The notes: generated by a model from the letters alone, not told the origin. Counted from the stretch's first letter, positions 1 to 6,873 are shown. The stretch is DNA of 10,831 nt from Modestobacter sp. (GCA_025963425.1 JAOPUQ010000112.1:1-10831); one strand, 5' to 3'. Numbers and translations: made by a program.

Positions 1-1029
1 ATGGCCAAGGGCGTGGAGGACAGCGCCTACTACCGCTGGGCGCGGTTCGTCGCGCTCAACGAGGTCGGCGGTGACCCGGCCCGGTTCGGGACGACGGTCG
101 CGACCTTCCACGAGGCCCAGCAGGTGCGGGCCGAACGGCTGCCGCAGTCGATGACGACGCTGTCGACCCACGACACCAAGCGCAGCGAGGACGTCCGCGC
201 CCGGCTGGCCGTGCTGGCCGAGCTGCCCAGCGAGTGGGCGCAGCTGGTCCGTGGGCTGCTGGCCCGGCACCCGCTGGGGGACCGGGCGATGGCCCACCTG
301 GTGTGGCAGAACCTGGTCGGTGCCTGGCCGCTCTCCCGGGAGCGGGCGCACGCCTACGTGGAGAAGGCCGCCCGGGAGGCCGGCACCTCGACCACCTGGA
401 CGAACCCGGTGCAGGAGTTCGAGGACCAGCTCCACGCGCTGGTCGACGCCGCCTTCGACGACGCCACCACGCACGCCGAGATCGAGGCCTTCGTGGCCCG
501 GATCGCGCCGTTCGGCTGCTCGAACTCGCTGGCCCAGAAGCTGCTGCAGCTGACCATCGCCGGCGTGCCCGACGTCTACCAGGGCACCGAGCTGTGGGAC
601 TTCTCGCTGGTCGACCCGGACAACCGCCGTCCGGTCGACTACGACCTGCGCCGGTCGCTGCTGGCCCGCCTCGACGGGGGCTGGGTGCCGCCGGTGGACG
701 ACACCGGCGCCGCGAAGCTGCTGGTGGTGTCCCGGACGCTGCGGCACCGCCGGGACTCCCCCGACGCGTTCGCCGGATACACCCCGGTCGAGGCCTCCGG
801 GCCGGCCGCCGGCTCCGTCGTGGCCTTCGACCGTGGCGGGGTGGTGACCGTGGCGACGCGGCTGCCGGTCCGGGCGGCCGCGACGGGCTGGGGTGACACC
901 GGGCTGCAGGTGCCCACCGGCGCCTGGCTCGACCTGTTCACCGGCGCTCGGGTCGTCTCCGACGCCGCCGGCGCCCCGCTGGGCGAACTGCTCGCCCAGC
1001 TGCCGGTCGCCCTGCTCGTCCGCGACTGA
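1..1029 (+). CDS. treY: Maltooligosyltrehalose synthase TreY, 3' part (5' truncated by window)
   Basis: This is the C-terminal 342 residues of TreY (EC 5.4.99.15, GH13). The cytosolic enzyme converts the reducing-end alpha-1,4 bond of maltodextrins to alpha-1,1, giving the maltooligosyltrehalose that TreZ then cleaves. Diagnostic stretches are MAKGVEDSAYYRW at residues 1-13, the LSTHDTKRSEDVRARL block at about 54-69, and PDVYQGTELWDFSLVDPDNR at about 190-209, all typical of the C-terminal half of TreY. The ATG at base 1 is an internal codon, not the start: family members are roughly 700-850 residues, so about half the protein, including the main GH13 catalytic residues, lies upstream of the window. 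The frame is intact to TGA at 1027-1029. A G/C hairpin follows directly. Its usual partner treZ is on the same strand but about 4.1 kb downstream, so the two are not co-transcribed here. Identity is very confident. Confidence 0.96.
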   Translation: MAKGVEDSAYYRWARFVALNEVGGDPARFGTTVATFHEAQQVRAERLPQSMTTLSTHDTKRSEDVRARLAVLAELPSEWAQLVRGLLARHPLGDRAMAHLVWQNLVGAWPLSRERAHAYVEKAAREAGTSTTWTNPVQEFEDQLHALVDAAFDDATTHAEIEAFVARIAPFGCSNSLAQKLLQLTIAGVPDVYQGTELWDFSLVDPDNRRPVDYDLRRSLLARLDGGWVPPVDDTGAAKLLVVSRTLRHRRDSPDAFAGYTPVEASGPAAGSVVAFDRGGVVTVATRLPVRAAATGWGDTGLQVPTGAWLDLFTGARVVSDAAGAPLGELLAQLPVALLVRD

Positions 1030-1035
1030 TCGTCA

Positions 1036-1067
1036 CGGGCCGGGGACGCCAGGTCGCCCCCGGCCCG
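1036..1067 (+). terminator. Hairpin terminator candidate after treY
   Basis: A perfect 10-bp inverted repeat (CGGGCCGGGG at 1036-1045 with CCCCGGCCCG at 1058-1067, 12-nt loop) starts 7 nt after the treY stop. There is no U-tract, which is common for hairpin terminators in high-GC actinobacteria. It would separate treY transcription from the riboswitch leader that follows. The structure is seen in the sequence; the terminator role is inferred. Confidence 0.6.
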
Positions 1068-1169
1068 CCTGTCGGCCGAAGGTCGTGGGCCCGTCCCGGA
1101 TTGGAGAAGCGATACCGACCGGTCTCGCTCAGGCTGGGCGGGCGCTCGGGCCGCACCGGCCGGACGCGA

Positions 1170-1340
1170 GGCACCGGACCGCCGAACCCCGTCCGCCGGC
1201 AGCCTGACTCCGACTCACCCAGGACGGGGGCGGGGGACCCACGTTCCGACGCGCATGCGCGTCTCGGGGTGAAGCCGTGATCCACGGCCGGGCACCGATT
1301 CGTCCGAACCCGACAGCTCACCTCGTAGGCGGTGATCGGA
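1170..1340 (+). promoter_or_regulatory. ydaO-yuaA (c-di-AMP) riboswitch upstream of the Rpf-LysM gene
   Basis: The conserved ydaO elements appear in order: CGCCGAACC near 1180-1188, GGGGGACCCA at 1232-1241, GGGGTGAA at 1266-1273, and CGAACCCGACAGCTCACC at 1305-1322 followed by TCGTAGGCGGT. The closing helix P1 can be drawn as ACCGCC (1178-1183) with GGCGGT (1328-1333). A variable arm is the 16-nt palindrome GACGCGCATGCGCGTC at 1248-1263. The class senses cyclic di-AMP, and in actinobacteria it is known upstream of rpf-type cell-wall hydrolase genes, where it is generally an OFF switch. P1 ends 15 nt before the ATG, with no terminator between them, so control by translation initiation is more likely than attenuation. 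The outer boundaries are approximate. I see no convincing promoter in 1068-1170. Confidence 0.9.
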
Positions 1341-1348
1341 GGATCACC
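1331..1348 (+). promoter_or_regulatory. RBS-sequestering hairpin overlapping riboswitch P1
   Basis: GGTGATC (1331-1337) and GATCACC (1342-1348) form a perfect 7-bp stem whose 4-nt loop is GGAG. The Shine-Dalgarno GGAGG (1338-1342) therefore lies in the loop plus the first base of the 3' arm, 6 nt before the ATG at 1349. The first three bases of the 5' arm (GGT, 1331-1333) are also the end of the riboswitch P1 strand. P1 and the full hairpin therefore compete for these bases. The pairing is read directly; the expression-platform role is inference. Confidence 0.6.
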
Positions 1349-1927
1349 ATGTCCCAGAAGTCGATGAAGCACGCCCGCGTCCGCCGCACCCTGCGGGGTG
1401 GGGCCGTCGCGCTCGGCGCCGCAGCCGTCGGGATCGGCGTCTTCGCCGCCCCGGCCTCGGCCGCCCAGCACGACTGGTCCGGTGTCGCCGTGTGCGAGTC
1501 CGGTGGCAACTGGAGCATCAACACCGGCAACGGCTACTACGGCGGGCTGCAGTTCAGCTCGTCGACCTGGCTGGGCTACGGCGGTGGCAGCTACGCCGCG
1601 CGCGCGGACCTGGCCACGTCCGCCCAGCAGATCGAGATCGCCGAGCGGGTGCTCGCCGGCCAGGGTGTGGGCGCCTGGCCGACCTGCGGGAAACGGCTGA
1701 CCGGGGGCAGCACCCCGGTTCGCTCGATCCCGGCGGCCGCTCCTCCGGCGGCGGAACCTGCCGCCGCCGGGTCGTCGTCCGGTGGCACGTACACCGTGCG
1801 GAGCGGGGACACGATGGCGGAGATCGCGGCCGCCCACGGCCGGAGCTGGCGGGAGCTGCACGCGCTCAACCGGTCGACGGTCAGCAACCCGGACATGATC
1901 TACGTCGGGCAGCAACTGGCGGTCTGA
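1349..1927 (+). CDS. Secreted Rpf-domain transglycosylase with C-terminal LysM
   Basis: This 192-residue exported cell-wall hydrolase belongs to the resuscitation-promoting factor family, whose members cleave peptidoglycan glycan strands and promote exit from dormancy or spore germination. An Arg/Lys-rich N-terminus leads into a hydrophobic stretch (about 17-34), with a signal peptidase site after APASA (residue 38). The Rpf fold spans about 40-115: WSGVAVCESGGNW contains the catalytic Glu50, GYYGGLQFS follows, and Cys49 and Cys113 are the expected disulfide. A Pro/Ala/Ser linker (about 119-146) joins a LysM peptidoglycan-binding domain (147-192, TYTVRSGDTMAEIA to YVGQQL). The ATG at 1349 is chosen because GGAGG sits 6 nt upstream and translation then begins at the signal peptide. 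An upstream in-frame GTG at 1277 lies inside the riboswitch and is rejected. The Rpf-LysM order resembles Streptomyces RpfA, also under a ydaO riboswitch. Regulation by c-di-AMP is expected. Confidence 0.95.
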   Translation: MSQKSMKHARVRRTLRGGAVALGAAAVGIGVFAAPASAAQHDWSGVAVCESGGNWSINTGNGYYGGLQFSSSTWLGYGGGSYAARADLATSAQQIEIAERVLAGQGVGAWPTCGKRLTGGSTPVRSIPAAAPPAAEPAAAGSSSGGTYTVRSGDTMAEIAAAHGRSWRELHALNRSTVSNPDMIYVGQQLAV

Positions 1928-1947
1928 CCGCCCGCTGATCGCAGGCA

Positions 1948-1978
1948 GGCAGCCGGGGGCACGCCGCCCCCGGCTGCC
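1948..1978. terminator. Bidirectional hairpin terminator between convergent genes
   Basis: A perfect 13-bp stem (GGCAGCCGGGGGC with GCCCCCGGCTGCC) with a 5-nt loop lies between the Rpf gene stop (1927) and the stop of the minus-strand permease (1985). Its symmetry and position suit a terminator serving both convergent transcripts. It lacks a U-tract on either strand. Confidence 0.75.
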
Positions 1979-1984
1979 CGCCGG

Positions 1985-3196
1985 TCAGAAGCGGATCGCG
2001 TCGATCACCTTCACCCGCACCGCCAGCAGCGCGGGCAGCAGGCCGGCCAGCGCACCGACGCCGGCGGCCGCGACGAGCCCCTCCACGGCGGCCTGGACCG
2101 GGAAGCCCGGTTCGTCGGCGATCGGCACCCCGTTGTTGAACCAGTCGACCAACGGCAGGTTCCGCACCACGACCACCGCCAGCGCGACGGCGGCGAGCCC
2201 GGCGAGCACCGTGGCGACCACGCTCTCCAGCATGATCGCGCCGAAGACCCGGGCCGAGGTGGCGCCGAAGCTGCGCCGGATCCCGATCTCCCGGATCCGC
2301 TGGCGCACCGCCATCATCCCGACGTTGAACACGCCGAGCCCGCCGAGCAGCAGCACCACCGCGCCGGCGCCGCGCACCGCCAGCCGCAGCGTGTCCAGGG
2401 TCTCGGCCAGCCCGGGCGAGTCCTGCCGGTAGGCCTGCACCTCCAGGCCCGGCAGGGCCAGGGGCAGGTCGCTCTGGACCGCGCTGATCACCGCGTCGGC
2501 CTGGTCGTCGGGCACCCACAGCTCCAGCGTCGGCGGCCCATAGCCGAGGGGGTTGGCGGCCGGCGCCGCACCGGTGTCCATCCCGGACCGGTCCACCCGG
2601 TACACCGTGGGCTGCGGATAGCCGTCCCGGACGACGCCCACCACGGTGGCGGTCACCGGCTGCGGACCACCCAGGACGACGGTGCGCGGCGCGGTCAACG
2701 GGCCCCCGCCCAGCAGGTCCAGCAGGTACTCGTTGACCACCAGCGCCGGGGACAGCGACGTCCGGTCGCCCTCCCGCAGCCAGCGCCCGGCGACCGGCTG
2801 GATCCGGTGCAGCGGTCCGTAGGACGGCGACACCTCGGTGACCTGCAGGCTCTGCGTGCCGCCGGGCAGCCGGAACAGTCCCTCGCCGTAGCCGACGGTC
2901 GCGTAGGTGGTGATGCCGTAGCGGTTCAGCAGCCCACCGAGAGCGGCCTCCCAGCGCGCGGCGTCCGGCGGCATCCCGGTCATCGGGTCGTAGGCACTCA
3001 GGCCGATCGTCGCCGCCCGGCCGCCGGAGCGCTCGGCCTGCTCCTGCTGCACCTGGGCGACGATCAGCCCCAGGCCGGTCACCGAGGTCATCGCGAAGAC
3101 GGCGAGGAAGACCCCCACCAGGGAGAGCACCACCCGGGCCTTGTGCACCCGGACCTCGCTCCACGCCTCGGCGAGGACCCCCAGCAGGCCGCTCAC
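1985..3196 (-). CDS. MacB/FtsX-type ABC transporter permease
   Basis: This 403-residue inner-membrane permease works with the adjacent ATPase and adaptor. The layout is that of the MacB family. TM1 is at about 21-45 and is followed by a large extracytoplasmic MacB_PCD-like domain (about 46-270). An FtsX-type core follows, with TM segments at about 273-297, 317-346 and 369-393. The cytoplasmic motif IREIGIRRSFGA (301-312), conserved in this family as the coupling element with the ATPase, and the terminal VKVIDAIRF are clear. The start is GTG at 3196; it overlaps the ATPase stop in GTGA, which supports translational coupling and this start. Members of the family act in mechanotransmission, lipoprotein trafficking or export of drugs and peptides rather than classic import. 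The substrate here cannot be told from sequence. It is the last gene of the three-gene operon and converges on the Rpf gene. Confidence 0.92.
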   Translation of the reverse strand: MSGLLGVLAEAWSEVRVHKARVVLSLVGVFLAVFAMTSVTGLGLIVAQVQQEQAERSGGRAATIGLSAYDPMTGMPPDAARWEAALGGLLNRYGITTYATVGYGEGLFRLPGGTQSLQVTEVSPSYGPLHRIQPVAGRWLREGDRTSLSPALVVNEYLLDLLGGGPLTAPRTVVLGGPQPVTATVVGVVRDGYPQPTVYRVDRSGMDTGAAPAANPLGYGPPTLELWVPDDQADAVISAVQSDLPLALPGLEVQAYRQDSPGLAETLDTLRLAVRGAGAVVLLLGGLGVFNVGMMAVRQRIREIGIRRSFGATSARVFGAIMLESVVATVLAGLAAVALAVVVVRNLPLVDWFNNGVPIADEPGFPVQAAVEGLVAAAGVGALAGLLPALLAVRVKVIDAIRF

Positions 3197-3900
3197 GGGA
3201 CCACCTCGGCGACCACCGGCGCCATCGGGGTCAGCCGGCCGCCCTCCAGCCGCAGCTGCCGGTCGGCCAGCGCGGCCACCGCCAGGTCGTGGGTGATGGT
3301 GACCAGCGCCGTGCCCTGCTCTGCGGTCGCCTCGGCCAGCAGGGCCATCACCGCCCGGCCGGTCTCGACGTCCAGCGCACCGGTCGGCTCGTCGGCCAGC
3401 ACCACCCGGGGCCGGCGGACCAGGGCCCGGGCGATGGCCACCCGCTGCTGCTCACCGCCGGAGAGCCGCTCGGGCACCTGGTCGGCGCGGTCTCCGAGCC
3501 CGACCCGCTCGAGCACCTCGCGGGCCGCCCGGTTGCGGGTGAGGAACTCCCGTCCCCGGGCGTAGAGCAGCGGCGCGGCCACGTTCTCCGCCGCGGTGCG
3601 TCGGGGCAGCAGGTTGAACTGCTGGAAGACGAAGCCGAAGCACTCCCCGCGCAGCCGGGCCCGGCGCCGGCCGCGCAGGCGGTCGGTGGGCTCGCCGTCG
3701 AGCAGGTACTCCCCCGCCGTCGGGCTGTCGAGCAGCCCGAGCACGTTGAGCAGCGTCGACTTGCCCGAGCCCGATCGCCCGACGATCGACACGTGCTCGC
3801 CGGCCTCCACGGTCAGGTCGACCTCGGTGAGGATCGGCAGCACACCGCCGTCGGGCAGCCGCACCTCGCGGCCGATGCCGGTCAGCTGCAGCTGGCTCAC
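3193..3900 (-). CDS. ABC transporter ATP-binding protein (MacB/LolD type)
   Basis: This 235-residue ATPase drives the neighbouring permease. All nucleotide-binding motifs are intact: Walker A GRSGSGKST (41-49), Q-loop at VFQQFNLLP (91-99), signature LSGGEQQRVAIARAL (146-160), Walker B VVLADEPTGAL (166-176) with catalytic Glu171, and H-loop His204 in TITHDLA. The length and the FNLLPRRTAAENV stretch are typical of the LolD/MacB/FtsE-like subfamily. The GTG start at 3900 overlaps the adaptor stop by 4 nt (GTGA), and its own TGA overlaps the permease GTG in the same way, so the three genes form one coupled operon. It is expected to be active and cytoplasmic, docked on the membrane. Confidence 0.95.
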   Translation of the reverse strand: MSQLQLTGIGREVRLPDGGVLPILTEVDLTVEAGEHVSIVGRSGSGKSTLLNVLGLLDSPTAGEYLLDGEPTDRLRGRRRARLRGECFGFVFQQFNLLPRRTAAENVAAPLLYARGREFLTRNRAAREVLERVGLGDRADQVPERLSGGEQQRVAIARALVRRPRVVLADEPTGALDVETGRAVMALLAEATAEQGTALVTITHDLAVAALADRQLRLEGGRLTPMAPVVAEVVP

Positions 3901-4937
3901 CCGCCGAACCCGCCGTAGACCATGCCGCCCGTGTCGCCCTGGACCGGGGTGTCGTCGGCGACCGGCACGAACTCGAGCACCGACTGCCCCTCGGTCACCC
4001 CACCGGTCACCTCGATCAGCTGCCCGTCGGTCAGCCCCAGGGTCACCGGCGTCTCGACCGGCGTCCCGTCCTCCCCGAGCACCCAGACGTTGCCGGCCCG
4101 CACCGAGCCCTGGACGGCGGTGATCGGCAGGGTGAGCACGTCGGTCGCCGTCCCGGCCTGGACGGCGACGCTCGCCGCCATCCCGGAGAAGACCGGGGTG
4201 CCCGGCGGCACGGCGCAGCGGGCCGTCGTCCCACCGGTCGCGGTGCCCATGCCCGGGTCGGCGGCCGGGTCCGTGCCGGTGCCGGCGGCGGCCGGCGGGG
4301 CGCCGAGGGTGAGGCCGGTGCAGGCGAACGGCGCCGGCCCCCCTTGCACGGTGACGTCGGCGGTGGATGGCGCGGACAGCAGCCGGAACTGGTCGGCCTG
4401 GGTCAGCGGCGCGGTCACCGACAGGGTGCCCGGGGACACCGAGCCGACGGCGTCCCCGACCGCGACGACCTGGTCGACGAGGACGTCCAGGGCGGTGAGC
4501 GTGCCGCCGGCGGGCGCGGCGACGGTGACCGTCGTGATCAGCGGGTCCCGCGGGGTGACCACCGGGTTGCCGTCGGGGTCGGTGGTGGTGACCGGATCGC
4601 GCTCGGTGGTCACGGTGACCTGCAGCAGCCCCTGCCCGGCGGACACCGCCGCACCCTGGGCGACGAGCAGCTTCCTCACCGTCCCGGCGGCGGTCGACTT
4701 GACCGGGACGGCAGTGTCGGCGACGACGGTGCCGGTGACGGTGACCGTGTTCTGCACGGTGCCCAGGGCGACGGGCACCTGCGGGCTCTCCAGCGACACC
4801 GGGGCCGGTTGCGCCACGTCGCCGTCCACCTGGTCACCGCCGCCGCCGCGGAAGGCCAGGACCACCAGCGCCACCGCGATCACCGCCCAGATGAGCAGCC
4901 GCAGGACGGGGAAGACCAGGGTCCGGACCGTGGTCAC
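3897..4937 (-). CDS. MacA-like membrane-fusion/adaptor protein of the ABC operon
   Basis: This 346-residue membrane-anchored protein has one N-terminal TM (about 9-29) and a long extracytoplasmic part. Two biotinyl/lipoyl half-motifs are visible at about 79-107 (VKSTAAGTVRKLLV, GAAVSAGQGLLQV) and 139-167 (VAAPAGGTLTAL, DQVVAVGDAVGSV). Beta-barrel and membrane-proximal type segments follow (about 245-325, including LTLPITAVQGS and GLTDGQLIEVTGGVTEGQ). It resembles the periplasmic adaptor subunits of RND and MacAB systems, as found in Gram-positive ABC operons. Between the half-motifs there is only a Thr/Pro/Asp-rich segment rather than a long coiled-coil hairpin. Cys206 and Cys241 bracket a Gly/Ala/Pro-rich insert. 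The start chosen is GTG at 4937 because GGAAAGG lies 7 nt upstream and the TM then begins near residue 9; reading upstream to 5063 adds a basic tail without family character. It is the first gene of the operon. The substrate is unknown. Confidence 0.82.
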   Translation of the reverse strand: MTTVRTLVFPVLRLLIWAVIAVALVVLAFRGGGGDQVDGDVAQPAPVSLESPQVPVALGTVQNTVTVTGTVVADTAVPVKSTAAGTVRKLLVAQGAAVSAGQGLLQVTVTTERDPVTTTDPDGNPVVTPRDPLITTVTVAAPAGGTLTALDVLVDQVVAVGDAVGSVSPGTLSVTAPLTQADQFRLLSAPSTADVTVQGGPAPFACTGLTLGAPPAAAGTGTDPAADPGMGTATGGTTARCAVPPGTPVFSGMAASVAVQAGTATDVLTLPITAVQGSVRAGNVWVLGEDGTPVETPVTLGLTDGQLIEVTGGVTEGQSVLEFVPVADDTPVQGDTGGMVYGGFGG

Positions 4938-4982
4938 GGGCACCCCTTTCCGGATCAGGCCCGGCCGCTGCCGGTTGGCGGC

Positions 4983-5013
4983 AAGGTAGTGGTCCCGACC
5001 ACGCCGTGGGGAC
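4983..5013 (-). promoter_or_regulatory. Candidate promoter and operator palindrome for the ABC operon
   Basis: On the minus strand TACCTT (4988-4983) fits the actinobacterial -10 form TANNNT. It would place a transcription start about 40 nt before the adaptor GTG. Immediately upstream, in the spacer, is the perfect inverted repeat GTGGTC-CC-GACCAC (4989-5002). It is overlapped by a second dyad, CCAC-GCC-GTGG (4999-5009). No good -35 hexamer is seen. A palindrome inside a promoter spacer is a usual position for a repressor or MerR-type activator site. The regulator is not in the window. Confidence 0.4.
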
Positions 5014-5040
5014 TTCCGCCCGGCGTGTCGACCCCGACGG

Positions 5041-5068
5041 TTGACCTGCGGGTACGCGGGCATGATCT
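5041..5068 (+). promoter_or_regulatory. Possible treZ promoter
   Basis: TTGACC at 5041-5046 matches the -35 consensus in five of six positions. TGATCT at 5063-5068, after a 16-nt spacer, is a weak -10. Transcription would start near 5075, leaving about 42 nt of leader before treZ. The -35 is good and the -10 mediocre, so this is tentative. Confidence 0.35.
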
Positions 5069-5116
5069 GCAGCGCCCGTCCGTCACTCTTCCCCGCACCG
5101 CCCCGGAGGCCCCCGC

Positions 5117-6871
5117 ATGTCCGACCCCGTCGAGTTCGCCGTCTGGGCCCCCTTGCCGAAGCGGGTGCGCCTGACCGTCGACGGCGCGGTGCACGACATG
5201 CAGCGCGACGACGCCGGCTGGTGGCGCGCCGAGGTCGAGGCAGCGCCGGAGGCCGACTACGGCTTCCTGCTCGACGACACCGAGCCCGCCCGGCCCGACC
5301 CGCGGTCGCGCCGGCAGCCCGACGGGGTGCACGGGCTGTCCCGGCGCTTCGACCCCGCGGCGTACTCCTGGGGCGACGGCGCGTGGACCGGCCGGCCGCT
5401 GGCCGGCGGCGTGGTCTACGAGATGCACGTGGGCACCTTCACCCGCGAGGGCACCTTCGACTCGGCGATCCGCAACCTGGACCACCTGGTGGACCTGGGC
5501 GTCGACTTCGTCGAACTGCTCCCGGTCAACGCCTTCAACGGCACCCACAACTGGGGCTACGACGGTGTCGCCTGGTACGCCGTCCAGGAGACCTACGGCG
5601 GGCCGGCGGGCTACCAGCGGTTCGTCGACGCCTGCCACCAGCGCGGCCTGGGCGTGATCCAGGACGTCGTCTACAACCACCTCGGGCCGTCGGGGAACTA
5701 CCTGCCGGAGTTCTTCCCGATCTTCGCCGAGGGCGGCGCCAACAGCTGGGGCAGCTCGATCAACCTGTCCGGCCCGGACTCCGACGAGGTGCGCCGCTAC
5801 ATCCTGGACAACGTGCTGATGTGGCTGCGCGACATGCACGTCGACGGGCTCCGGCTGGACGCCGTGCACGCCCTGGTCGACGAGCGCGCCACCCACCTGC
5901 TGGAAGAGATGGCCACGGAGGTGGAGAGGCTGTCGGTGGCCGAGGGCCGGCCGCTCACCCTCATCGCCGAGAGCGACCTCAACGACCCGAGCATGGTCAC
6001 CCCGCGGGTCGTCGGCGGAAAGGGCCTGGACGCGCAGTGGAGCGACGACTTCCACCACGCGCTGCACACCACGCTCACCGGCGAGGGCCAGGGCTACTAC
6101 GCCGACTTCGCCGCCGCCGGGATCGGCGCGGTGGCCAGGACGCTGACCGGCGCCTACTTCCACGCCGGCGACTGGTCCAGCTTCCGCCGCCGGCACCACG
6201 GCCGGCCGGTGGACACCACCGCGCTGCCGGGCTGGAAGTTCGTGGGCTACCTGCAGGACCACGACCAGATCGGCAACCGGGCCGTCGGTGACCGGATCTC
6301 CGCCTCGCTGTCCGCCGGCCTGCTCGCCGTCGGCGCCACCCTGGTGCTGACCAGCCCCTTCACCCCGATGCTCTTCATGGGCGAGGAGTGGGGTGCCTCC
6401 ACCCCGTGGCAGTTCTTCACCAGCCACCCGGAGCCCGAGCTGGGCAAGGCCACTGCCGAGGGCCGGATCGGCGAGTTCGCCGAGCACGGCTGGGACGCCG
6501 CGGTGGTGCCCGACCCGCAGGACCCGGAGACCTTCACCCGGTCCAAGCTGGACTGGGCGGAGCTGACCGAGGAGCCGCACGCGCAGCTGCTCGCCGTGCA
6601 CAAGGCACTGATCGCGCTGCGCCGCGCCCACCCGGACCTGGTCGATCCCGATCTGCGCGCCGTGGCGGTCAGCTGGGACGACGCCGACCGCTGGCTGGTC
6701 GTGACCCGCGGCTCGCTGCGGGTGGTGGCCAACCTGTCCGACCAGCCGCGCGAGGTGGACCTCGACGTCCCGGCGTCGGAGGTGCTGTTCGCCACCGGGG
6801 AGCTGCCCACGCTGGACGGCGAGACCGTCACCCTGCCGGCGGAGAGCGCCGCCGTCATCGCGACGCGCTGA
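5117..6871 (+). CDS. treZ: Malto-oligosyltrehalose trehalohydrolase TreZ
   Basis: This 584-residue cytosolic GH13 enzyme (EC 3.2.1.141) releases trehalose from the maltooligosyltrehalose made by TreY. An N-terminal E-set/CBM48-like domain (about 1-95, beginning VEFAVWAPLPKRVRL) precedes the catalytic barrel. The barrel contains VVYEMHVGTFT (about 98-108), DVVYNHLGPSGNYLPEFF, nucleophile Asp248 in DGLRLDAVHAL, acid/base Glu285 in LIAESDLND, and the transition-state Asp383 in LQDHDQIGNR. A C-terminal beta domain (about 485-584) ends in SAAVIATR. The length matches the family. The ATG at 5117 has GGAGG at 5105-5109, 7 nt upstream. The reductase gene starts 2 nt after its TGA, so the two are probably co-transcribed. 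Trehalose made by this pathway protects against osmotic and desiccation stress. All three catalytic carboxylates are present, so it should be active. Confidence 0.97.
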   Translation: MSDPVEFAVWAPLPKRVRLTVDGAVHDMQRDDAGWWRAEVEAAPEADYGFLLDDTEPARPDPRSRRQPDGVHGLSRRFDPAAYSWGDGAWTGRPLAGGVVYEMHVGTFTREGTFDSAIRNLDHLVDLGVDFVELLPVNAFNGTHNWGYDGVAWYAVQETYGGPAGYQRFVDACHQRGLGVIQDVVYNHLGPSGNYLPEFFPIFAEGGANSWGSSINLSGPDSDEVRRYILDNVLMWLRDMHVDGLRLDAVHALVDERATHLLEEMATEVERLSVAEGRPLTLIAESDLNDPSMVTPRVVGGKGLDAQWSDDFHHALHTTLTGEGQGYYADFAAAGIGAVARTLTGAYFHAGDWSSFRRRHHGRPVDTTALPGWKFVGYLQDHDQIGNRAVGDRISASLSAGLLAVGATLVLTSPFTPMLFMGEEWGASTPWQFFTSHPEPELGKATAEGRIGEFAEHGWDAAVVPDPQDPETFTRSKLDWAELTEEPHAQLLAVHKALIALRRAHPDLVDPDLRAVAVSWDDADRWLVVTRGSLRVVANLSDQPREVDLDVPASEVLFATGELPTLDGETVTLPAESAAVIATR

Positions 6872-6873
6872 CC

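Noticed and set aside
1277..1348. GTG start that would add 24 residues to the Rpf protein
   Set aside because: It lies inside the riboswitch, would place a non-signal sequence before the signal peptide, and ignores the GGAGG 6 nt before the ATG at 1349.
938..1915. 325-codon open frame on the minus strand across the riboswitch and Rpf gene
   Set aside because: It has no family motif, is Arg/Gly/Pro-rich as expected of a GC-driven antisense frame, and lies opposite a clear riboswitch and gene.
1881..3164. 427-codon minus-strand frame inside the permease gene
   Set aside because: Low-complexity Arg/Gly/Ala composition and no motif; the alternative frame encodes a complete MacB-type permease.
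5050..5055. GGGTAC resembling the -10 of SigB/SigF-type stress promoters before treZ
   Set aside because: No GTTT-like -35 is found 15-17 nt upstream, so the match is likely chance.
4938..5063. 42-residue N-terminal extension of the adaptor up to 5063
   Set aside because: The extension is basic and unlike the family, it runs through the putative promoter and operator, and the GTG at 4937 has a good ribosome-binding site.
4955..6631. 558-codon minus-strand frame opposite treZ
   Set aside because: Antisense shadow with Val/Gly/Arg bias; treZ with all catalytic residues occupies the other strand.
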